Shown here in pieces: positions 32,310-39,033 of a stretch of 39,033 nt of DNA; the first letter of the stretch is position 1, and each line of letters starts with the position of its first letter. The notes beneath the pieces were generated by a model. The model ran no database searches. It was not told the DNA's origin and saw nothing but the letters and a program-made list of their open reading frames with translations. The stretch is from an uncultured Muribaculaceae bacterium (GTDB lineage: Bacteria; Bacteroidota; Bacteroidia; Bacteroidales; Muribaculaceae). The stretch is from the NCBI GenBank assembly GCA_947386115.1, contig CANDNO010000016.1, forward strand, positions 1-39,033, given 5' to 3'. The position numbers were made by a program, and so were the translations under genes.

Positions 32310-33559
32310 TGTCGATACAGCAATTTTCCAACATAAGCTCCAACAACTTCGAGCAGTGTGTCAAGTGTACGGTATGCACCGTCTACTGCCCTGTCACGGC
32401 TGTCAATCCTCTGTATCCCGGCCCCAAACAGGCGGGGCCAGATGGCGAGCGCTATCGACTGAAACGCAGCGACTTCTATAACGAGGCTCTCAAATACTGC
32501 CTCAATTGCAAGCGTTGCGAGGTAGCATGCCCGTCGGGGGTACGCATAGGCGATATCATCCAGCAGGCGCACATGAACTACAGCCACGGCAGCGCAGGCG
32601 TTCGCGACCGCATGCTGGCCCATACCGACCTCATGGGCGGTATAGCCACTCGACTATCGCCCACGGTCAACGGTATCTTGCGACTCACACCGGTGAAACT
32701 TGCTATGGATCTGACCCTCGGCATCGACCGTCACCGCACGTTCCCGGCCTATACGCCGCGCAAGTTCACTACGTGGTTCCGCCGTCACGCCTTGAAGCGT
32801 CAGGACCGCTTCACACGCCGTGTGACATATTTCCACGGCTGCTATGTCAACTATAACTTCCCGCGCTTGGGCAAGGACCTCGTGAAGCTTCTCAACGCCT
32901 GCGGCATAGGTGTCGACCTCATGAAGGATGAGAAATGCTGTGGCGTGGCCCGCATCGCCAACCGTCTCATCAAGCAGGCTACCGATGCCGCCAAGGTGAA
33001 TCTGCGCGAGATACGCGCCGCTGTCGCCTCGGGTAACGATGTGATTGCCACCTCGTCGACTTGCATCATGACCATGCGCGACGAGTATCCCCACCTGCTC
33101 GGCCTCGATAATGCCGATGTGCGCGACCATATCATGACAGCTACCCGCTACCTGTATCGTCTCGTCGAGAACGGTGATATCAAGCTCGTGTTCAAGCCCG
33201 ACTATCTGCGCCGCATCGCATATCATACCCCCTGCCACATGGCCAAGTTGGGCTGGAGCGTATATTCCATCGAACTGTTGAAACTCATTCCCGGCGTGGA
33301 ACTGTCGGTGCTCGATGTAAACTGCTGTGGCATAGCGGGAACGTATGGCTTCAAGAAAGAAAATTACCGCTATTCCCAGGCTATTGGTAAAACTCTTTTC
33401 GACTCGATAGCCCAGGTCAACCCCGATATCGTGGCTACCGACTGCGAGACATGCAAGTGGCAGATCGAGATGTCGATCCCTTACCGTGTTTCCAACCCAA
33501 TATCAATTCTCGCTGATGCTCTCGACGTTGAGGCTACACGCGCGGCAAACAACATTTGA
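32309..33559 (+). CDS. glpC: Anaerobic glycerol-3-phosphate dehydrogenase subunit C
   Basis: A 416-residue iron-sulfur subunit that passes electrons from the GlpAB dimer to menaquinone. Two 4Fe-4S ferredoxin motifs lie near the N-terminus: CVKCTVCTVYCPV (about 13-25) and CLNCKRCEVACPSG (about 64-77). Two CCG-type cysteine-rich domains follow, with DEKCCGVA (about 208-215) and DVNCCGIAGTYG (about 338-349), as in heterodisulfide-reductase-like subunits. It is intact, overlaps glpB by one base and is followed one base later by glpA. Confidence 0.93.
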   Translation: MSIQQFSNISSNNFEQCVKCTVCTVYCPVTAVNPLYPGPKQAGPDGERYRLKRSDFYNEALKYCLNCKRCEVACPSGVRIGDIIQQAHMNYSHGSAGVRDRMLAHTDLMGGIATRLSPTVNGILRLTPVKLAMDLTLGIDRHRTFPAYTPRKFTTWFRRHALKRQDRFTRRVTYFHGCYVNYNFPRLGKDLVKLLNACGIGVDLMKDEKCCGVARIANRLIKQATDAAKVNLREIRAAVASGNDVIATSSTCIMTMRDEYPHLLGLDNADVRDHIMTATRYLYRLVENGDIKLVFKPDYLRRIAYHTPCHMAKLGWSVYSIELLKLIPGVELSVLDVNCCGIAGTYGFKKENYRYSQAIGKTLFDSIAQVNPDIVATDCETCKWQIEMSIPYRVSNPISILADALDVEATRAANNI

Positions 33560-33560
33560 T

Positions 33561-35186
33561 ATGATAAAAAACTACGATATAATAATTATAGGTGGTGGCG
33601 CCACCGGAGCCGGAACGGCCCGAGACTGTGCCCTGCGAGGCCTCAAGGTGCTGCTTGTGGAGCGTCTCGACTTCACGGCCGGAGCTACCGGACGCAATCA
33701 CGGATTGCTTCACAGCGGTGCGCGCTATGCAGTGACCGACCGCGAGAGTGCTACCGAGTGCATCAAGGAGAACATGATTCTTCGCGATATCGCCCGCCAC
33801 TGTGTCGAGGACACCGGCGGACTGTTCATTACCCTTCCCGATGATGACCTTGACTATCAGAAGAAGTTTGTCGACAGTTGTCTTGCCGCCGGCATTCAGG
33901 CCGATGTTATAGACCCTGCCGAGGCTCGCCGTCTCGAGCCGTCGGTCAATCCCGATCTCATCGGTGCTGTAAAGGTGCCCGACGGTGCGGTGGACCCCTT
34001 CAGACTCACGACTGCCAATATCATTGACGCCACACGCCACGGTGCCGAGGTTCTTACGTATCACGAAGTGACCGACTTTGTGCGTGACGGCGGCGGTCGC
34101 ATCACCGGCGTGGTGATGCGCGATTCCCGCTCAGGTGCTGTTTCTAAGGCCTATTCGCAGCTTGTAATTAATGCCGGCGGAATATGGGGCCACCACATAG
34201 CTTCGCTTGCCGGTGTCAACGTCAACATGTTCCCTGCCAAGGGAGCGTTGCTCATCTTCGGTCACCGCATCAACAATATGGTGATTAACCGTTGTCGCAA
34301 GCCCGCCAACGCCGATATCCTTGTGCCGGGCGATACGATATGCCTGATAGGCACGACGAGCGATCGTGTGCCGTATGACAGCATCGACAACATGGAGGTC
34401 ACGCCGGCCGAGGTAGACATACTCATGAGCGAGGGCGCCAAGCTTGCCCCTGCTCTGGCAAAGACACGTATTCTGCGCGCCTATGCCGGCGTGAGACCGC
34501 TCGTAGCCAGCGACGACGACCCGTCGGGACGTTCGATAAGCCGAGGCATCGTGTGTCTTGACCATGCCGGCCGCGACGGCGTCGAGGGCCTCATCACGAT
34601 TACTGGTGGTAAGCTCATGACCTATCGCCTTATGGCCGAGTGGGCCACCGATATGGCTTGCCGGAAGCTTGGCGTCGAAGCCAAGTGTGTGACCGCGCGG
34701 CAGCCCCTCCCCGGTTCCGAGCCGTCAGAGGTCAAGAAGCAACGCCGCCTCAAAGGGTGGAGACGTGCCAAGAGCCACATCATCGAGCTCAGTACCGACC
34801 AGAAGGCGGCCGAGGGGCGCCATGGTACCATGAGCCGCGAGATTGACCGTAAAGACCCCGCCGGCGAATCGCTCGTTTGTGAGTGTGAACAGGTATCTGT
34901 GGCCGAGGTGAAGTATGCCATCGACGTTCTGCACGTTCATAATCTCCTCAATCTGCGCCGACGCACGCGCATGGGTATGGGCACCTGCCAGGGGCAGCTG
35001 TGTGCTTGCCGTGCCGCCGGACTGCTTGCCGGCGAAGGAGCATGTACGGGCGACAGCCTCGACGACCTCGCATCGTTTATCAACGAGCGCTGGAAAGGCA
35101 TGAGCCCCGTAGGGTGGGGCGAGACCCTCGAAGAAGCCCAATTCATGTCCTGGCTCTACGAAGGCGTAGCCGGCCTCTACGATTAA
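33561..35186 (+). CDS. glpA: Anaerobic glycerol-3-phosphate dehydrogenase subunit A
   Basis: The 541-residue catalytic FAD subunit. MIKNYDIIIIGGGATGAGTA gives the FAD-binding GxGxxG site; RLDFTAGATGRNHGLLHSGA (about 35-54) is the conserved active-site neighbourhood. A C-terminal BFD-like 2Fe-2S domain (about 435-500) contains CECEQVS and GMGTCQGQLCACR. The frame is open upstream to 33486, but that overlaps glpC by 74 bases; ATG 33561, one base after the glpC TGA, gives the normal N-terminus. It is last in the operon; the usual E. coli order is A-B-C, here it is B-C-A. Confidence 0.95.
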   Translation: MIKNYDIIIIGGGATGAGTARDCALRGLKVLLVERLDFTAGATGRNHGLLHSGARYAVTDRESATECIKENMILRDIARHCVEDTGGLFITLPDDDLDYQKKFVDSCLAAGIQADVIDPAEARRLEPSVNPDLIGAVKVPDGAVDPFRLTTANIIDATRHGAEVLTYHEVTDFVRDGGGRITGVVMRDSRSGAVSKAYSQLVINAGGIWGHHIASLAGVNVNMFPAKGALLIFGHRINNMVINRCRKPANADILVPGDTICLIGTTSDRVPYDSIDNMEVTPAEVDILMSEGAKLAPALAKTRILRAYAGVRPLVASDDDPSGRSISRGIVCLDHAGRDGVEGLITITGGKLMTYRLMAEWATDMACRKLGVEAKCVTARQPLPGSEPSEVKKQRRLKGWRRAKSHIIELSTDQKAAEGRHGTMSREIDRKDPAGESLVCECEQVSVAEVKYAIDVLHVHNLLNLRRRTRMGMGTCQGQLCACRAAGLLAGEGACTGDSLDDLASFINERWKGMSPVGWGETLEEAQFMSWLYEGVAGLYD

Positions 35187-35219
35187 TATTCACATAAGAT
35201 CGTCGTAATATGCTGTAAT

Positions 35220-35790
35220 ACAGCGAAACATGCCAAAGGCATGTCCCTACGGTAATATCATAACCGTTACCCTCACGCTTGCCCGGCATCCGGGAGAATA
35301 GCGGAGCTATTCCATTTGATTTCCCGAAGAATATACGATAACCGGGACCCTCACGCTTGCCCGGCTTCCGGGAGAATAGCGGAGCTATTCCATTTGATTT
35401 CCAACGTATATCCGATAACCGTCACCATCACGCTTGTCCGGCATCCGGGAGAATAGCGGAGCTATTCCATCTATTCACCCCCACGAATTCATTCGTGGGG
35501 TATGCGCGCCCCCCTCCCGCCCACCAACAGCGGAGCTGTTGCACCTTGTCCGGCGTGGATAAATGCAACCGCTCCGCTGTAGTGGGGTAGTGGTGCATGC
35601 GGAGACCCCATGAATGAAATCGTGGGGGTGAATATATGGAACGGCTCCGCCGTTCGTGTCCAACCTCCATACGGTCCAAAAAGCCAATAATCAATACGTT
35701 GCGTAGACATGCCAAAGGCATGTCCCTACGAGTGATAGCCACGACCGCCCCTCAACCCTGCGTAGGGACATCGCTTTGCGATGTTCACAA
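35220..35790 (+). repeat. Second hairpin-repeat array
   Basis: This array fills most of the 35187-35891 gap between glpA and secDF. It opens with ATGCC-AAA-GGCAT and GTCCCTACG, contains three direct repeats of 77-78 bp starting near 35270, 35348 and 35425 (each with CCCGG-CAT-CCGGG or a variant, and AATAGC-GGA-GCTATT), then the words of the 8.6 kb unit in the same order, partly decayed: a CCCCACGAA palindrome, AACAGC-GGA-GCTGTT, ACCGC-TCC-GCTGT, GAACGGC-TCC-GCCGTTC, ATGCC-AAA-GGCAT and finally ACATCGC-TTT-GCGATGT. No gene is credible here. Confidence 0.85.
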
Positions 35791-35840
35791 ACACAATGGT
35801 TTAATTGCAACGCATCGACGATATACCCCGGAAAAACAAA

Positions 35841-35876
35841 AAGCCGTGGCAACATCGAGTTGCCACGGCTTTTACT
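35841..35876. terminator. Bidirectional terminator between the glp side and secDF
   Basis: A perfect 13-bp stem (35841-35853 with 35859-35871) around ATCGA, with T-rich sequence on both sides (TTTT after the stem on plus, TTTTTGTTTTTCC on minus). It lies about 20 bases after the secDF stop codon and would stop transcription from both directions. Confidence 0.88.
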
Positions 35877-35891
35877 ATAATAATTCTAATC

Positions 35892-38786
35892 TTATTTATT
35901 AGCGCCAATCTTCTTGCGGCCTACAAGGTAAGCTACAGGAGTAGCGATGAACAAGGTCGAGAGTGTACCGGTGATTACACCGAACAGCATTGCGAATACG
36001 AAGCTGCGGATAGCGTCGCCACCGAGGATGAAGATGCAGAGCAGCACGAGCAGTGTCGATACCGAAGTCATGATCGTACGACCGAGGGTCGAGTTGAGTG
36101 ACTTGTTGATCGTGGTGAAGAAGTCCTGCTTGGGATAAAGCTCGATGTTCTCACGCACACGGTCGAACACAACCACGGTATCGTTGATCTGATAACCGAT
36201 GATGGTGAGCACTGCGGCGATGAACGTCTGGTCAACCTCCATCGAGAAGGGCAGGAAGTCATAGCCTATCGAGTAGACACCCACGATGGTGAATGCTGTG
36301 AACGCTACGGCAGCGAGAGCACCGAGCGAGAATGCAACGTTGCGGAAACGGATGAGGATGTACAGGAACATTGCAAGCAGTGACAGTGTCACGGCGATGT
36401 ATGCTGCTGTGCGCATGTCGTCGGCAACAGTCGGGCCTACAGTCTGCGAGCTCAATACACCCTTGGTATCGTCGAGAGTCGAGAAGTGGTCGTAGTCCAT
36501 GTCGCCGATGAGGTTCATGCCCTTGAGGGTATCGTAGAGAACGCCGGTGATTTCAGCGTCGATAGCCTCGGCATCCTCGGGAGAGTCGATCTTGTAGTTG
36601 GTCGATACACGCACCTGGTTCTCCTCCATGATGTTGATAACGCTGAGCGATGAGCCGGGGAACTTGTCGGCAAGAGCGTCGCGGATAGCGTAGGGATCGG
36701 CTGCAGTCTCACACTTGATGATGTAGTTGCGGCCACCCGAGAAGTCGATACCGGGGTTGAGCTGGCGCACGATGAACGATACGATAACGATCACGATGAA
36801 ACCTGCTACGATGAGGCCGGCTTTCTTCATCTGGCCAAGGAAGTTGTAGTTGCTGCCTACAAAGAGCTTGCGCGAGATGGGAGTGCTGAATGTGAGAGCC
36901 TGGAATGCTTTCTTCTTGGCGCCGAGGATGAACACGATACGTGTGAGGTAAACGGCTGTGAAGAACGAGCAGATGATACCGATGATAAGGGTTGTTGCGA
37001 AGCCCTTGATGGGACCTGTACCGAAGTAGAGCAGGATAACACCGGTGATGATCGAAGTCAAGTTAGAGTCGAAGATAGCCGAGAAGGCGTTAGAGTAACC
37101 GTCGGAGATGGCGGTGCGCACGTTCTTGCCGGCGCGGAGCTCCTCTTTGGTACGCTCGAAGATGAGCACGTTGGCGTCAACTGCCATACCGAGAGCAAGC
37201 ACGATACCTGCGATACCCGAGAGGGTAAGCACGGCCTGGAACGATGACAGGATACCGATTGTGAAGAAGAGGTTGAATACAAGACCCAGGTTGGCTACCA
37301 TGCCGGGAATCCAGCCGTAGATGCAGATCATGAAGATCATAAGGAGTATCAGGGCCACGATGAACGATGTGATACCCGAGTCGATGGCCTGCTGGCCGAG
37401 CGACGGACCCACGGTCATGCTGCTCACGATGTCGATCTTGAAGTCCATCTTACCGCTCTTGAGCACGTTGGCAAGGTCTTGTGCCTCCTGTACGCTGAAG
37501 TTGCCGGTAATCTGTGACGAGCCGCCGTCGATAACACCGTTGACATTGGGTGCTGAGTAAACAACATCGTCAAGAACGATGGCGATAGGATAGCCTATGT
37601 TGTTGCCGGTGATCTTCGACCACTGCTTGGCGCCGTCGTTGTCCATGCGCATCGATACGTAGCTGCCTGTGCCGGTGGTGGGATCATAGTCGGCGTAAGC
37701 GTTTACTACGACGCGACCGTCGAGGGCGGGACGGCCTTCATTGGTCTTGAGGGCATAGAGGTAGTAGTAGTCGACGTTGTTGGTGTTGTCGGTGATAGGC
37801 TTGTTGGCCCAGCGGAAAGCTACCTCAGAGCCGAAGTGGTTGCGTGCCTCGGGAGTGTTGAGGAGCGAGTCGACCATGTAGCGGTTCGAAGCCTGTGCGA
37901 GACCTACGATGGCAGCACCGTTGAGGCCTACACGCATGTAGTCACCGATACCCTTGCCGCCGTAGTTGGCATTGCTGCGCTGAGCTGCGGTGAGCGAGTT
38001 GAGCTTGGCTACCATTTCGGGTGCTTTGGCCTGGAATGTCTCGTAGAACTCGAGGTTGGCCGAACGCTTGATGAGCTCGGTCATGCGCTGCTGGTCTTTA
38101 ACACCGGGAAGCTCCAGGAGGATCTGACCGTCCTTGCCTTTGAGCACCTGGATGTTGGGCGATACGACACCGTAGGCGTCGATACGGTTGCGGAGCACGT
38201 TGGTGGCCGAGTTGTTCACGCGGTTCACTACCTCCTCTTTCAGGCGGTCGATGGCCTTGCCGTCGTTGTCGCCCGAGTTGACTACGTTGGGGAACACTAC
38301 CGAGAGGTCGGCCAGACGGTCGTTGCCCTCGGCTGCGCGGTATTCCTTAACGAATGTTCCTACGAAATCGTCGGTGCGGTGAGTTCTATAAAGTGAGTCG
38401 GTGGTAGCGATTGCCTTGTCGAATGCTGCGTCCTTGCCCTCGGCTTTCATGGCGCGGAGGATGTCGGGCATCGATACCTGCAATGTTACGTTCATACCAC
38501 CCTTGAGGTCGAGGCCGAGGCCGATACCCCATTTCTGTACTTCGTTGAAGTTGTAGCCCATCCACACGGGAGTCTTTGCGATAGAGTCCATGTAGGTTTT
38601 GCGGGCAGCTTTGTAGACGTCGGAATTCGCGCCGTTGTCTCCGGCTATGTTCAGGGCATACTCGTCGGCTTTCTTCTCATAGTGATTTGTCACAATCGAG
38701 AATGAGAGGTAGAAAACACACACGATCACCAAGAAGATAGCGATAACACCTGACACGATGCTTCCTAATGTTCCTTTGCTTTGCAT
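35892..38786 (-). CDS. secDF: Fused protein translocase subunit SecDF
   Basis: A 964-residue fusion of SecD and SecF, an accessory of the SecYEG channel that uses the proton gradient to pull preproteins across the inner membrane. The SecD half has the D4/D1 signature GLDLKGGM (about 91-98), a large periplasmic domain (about 100-480) and helices with AVDANVLIFERTKEELRAGK (about 570-590). The SecF half begins with GIDFSGGRNYIIK (about 688-700) and has its own membrane set with IIGYQINDTVVVFDRVREN (about 870-890). Fused SecDF is normal in Bacteroidetes. It is complete and monocistronic in this window. Confidence 0.96.
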   Translation of the reverse strand: MQSKGTLGSIVSGVIAIFLVIVCVFYLSFSIVTNHYEKKADEYALNIAGDNGANSDVYKAARKTYMDSIAKTPVWMGYNFNEVQKWGIGLGLDLKGGMNVTLQVSMPDILRAMKAEGKDAAFDKAIATTDSLYRTHRTDDFVGTFVKEYRAAEGNDRLADLSVVFPNVVNSGDNDGKAIDRLKEEVVNRVNNSATNVLRNRIDAYGVVSPNIQVLKGKDGQILLELPGVKDQQRMTELIKRSANLEFYETFQAKAPEMVAKLNSLTAAQRSNANYGGKGIGDYMRVGLNGAAIVGLAQASNRYMVDSLLNTPEARNHFGSEVAFRWANKPITDNTNNVDYYYLYALKTNEGRPALDGRVVVNAYADYDPTTGTGSYVSMRMDNDGAKQWSKITGNNIGYPIAIVLDDVVYSAPNVNGVIDGGSSQITGNFSVQEAQDLANVLKSGKMDFKIDIVSSMTVGPSLGQQAIDSGITSFIVALILLMIFMICIYGWIPGMVANLGLVFNLFFTIGILSSFQAVLTLSGIAGIVLALGMAVDANVLIFERTKEELRAGKNVRTAISDGYSNAFSAIFDSNLTSIITGVILLYFGTGPIKGFATTLIIGIICSFFTAVYLTRIVFILGAKKKAFQALTFSTPISRKLFVGSNYNFLGQMKKAGLIVAGFIVIVIVSFIVRQLNPGIDFSGGRNYIIKCETAADPYAIRDALADKFPGSSLSVINIMEENQVRVSTNYKIDSPEDAEAIDAEITGVLYDTLKGMNLIGDMDYDHFSTLDDTKGVLSSQTVGPTVADDMRTAAYIAVTLSLLAMFLYILIRFRNVAFSLGALAAVAFTAFTIVGVYSIGYDFLPFSMEVDQTFIAAVLTIIGYQINDTVVVFDRVRENIELYPKQDFFTTINKSLNSTLGRTIMTSVSTLLVLLCIFILGGDAIRSFVFAMLFGVITGTLSTLFIATPVAYLVGRKKIGANK

Positions 38787-38904
38787 GTGAATTGATTAAT
38801 TATTTAAATGTTATTTATTTAAGTTTTTCAATCGGTAGTGAGCGTGTTGAGCTTATGCCACGCTGAAAATGAACGCTTTAGCTTTCGCCATAGTATTCAG
38901 AGTG

Positions 38905-38912
38905 CAAATATA
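38905..38912 (-). promoter_or_regulatory. Predicted -7 box of secDF
   Basis: TATATTTG on the minus strand matches TAnnTTTG. A CTTG lies 22 bases upstream, slightly farther than usual. The implied leader is about 110 bases. The remaining sequence to the window end is AT-rich and I see no gene in it. Confidence 0.45.
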
Positions 38913-39033
38913 CAATAAAAAACCCGATAAAAAGCAAGAATTTTCAATAAATATTGTGATTCCGTGCGGGTTTTGGCGCGTGTAGAGTCCAAGGGCAAAT
39001 GCAATATTAGCGAAAATGTTTAAAAAATTCAAC

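Noticed and set aside
35270..35500. CRISPR array
   Set aside because: The repeated blocks are about 77 bp with near-identical contents and no unique spacers, and no cas genes are present.

Overview
The window looks like a piece of a Bacteroidales chromosome, most likely of the Muribaculaceae or a close gut relative. That family placement is an inference. Supporting signs are a SusC/SusD glycan-uptake operon, lipoproteins with acidic residues after the lipobox cysteine, a fused SecDF, a DUF2723 membrane glycosyltransferase, a secreted protein with a Bacteroidetes-type C-terminal tail, promoter boxes of the form TAnnTTTG, and start codons that mostly lack Shine-Dalgarno sequences.

Layout, left to right. 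(1) 1-6.9 kb: prfB, with its programmed +1 frameshift, followed by a large DUF2723 membrane protein, a NodB-type deacetylase overlapping queG, and a convergent NUDIX hydrolase. (2) 7-8.6 kb: a secreted protein with two DNRLRE-like repeats, closed by an intrinsic terminator. (3) 8.6-12.75 kb: a TPR protein of unknown function, flanked by arrays of a composite hairpin-rich repeat (two and a half direct copies upstream, one inverted copy downstream). (4) 12.8-20.9 kb, minus strand: a compact polysaccharide utilisation operon (glycan-binding lipoprotein, SusC, SusD, GH30 enzyme) with no regulator in the window. (5) 21.2-24.3 kb: pyrH-frr, then a radical SAM protein overlapping an LD-carboxypeptidase. 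(6) 24.3-28.4 kb, minus strand: a capsid-only phage remnant (scaffold-like protein, major capsid protein, adaptor-like protein, portal) carrying two almost identical MITE-like elements exactly at gene junctions. (7) 28.7-35.2 kb: a glycerol-3-phosphate module, glpT-HAD phosphatase-glpB-glpC-glpA. (8) 35.2-35.8 kb: a second array of the hairpin-rich repeat. (9) 35.8-38.8 kb, minus strand: secDF behind a strong bidirectional terminator.

How the genes work together. The PUL would bind a polysaccharide at the cell surface, cut it with the GH30 enzyme and import oligosaccharides through the SusCD pair. The glp module would import glycerol-3-phosphate and oxidise it to dihydroxyacetone phosphate, feeding electrons to the quinone pool, with a HAD phosphatase as a possible side exit to glycerol. 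prfB, frr, pyrH, queG and secDF are housekeeping.

The most unusual material is non-coding: (a) the mosaic repeats, built from many small palindromes whose stems differ but stay base-paired around a three-base loop; (b) the MITE pair, whose terminal repeats differ from each other by the same one-base change at both ends; and (c) a possible shared TCAC-N19-TAnnTTTG promoter layout on three unrelated minus-strand genes. The capsid cassette, with all four frames open but no terminase or tail genes in view, is the best protein-level candidate for something undescribed.
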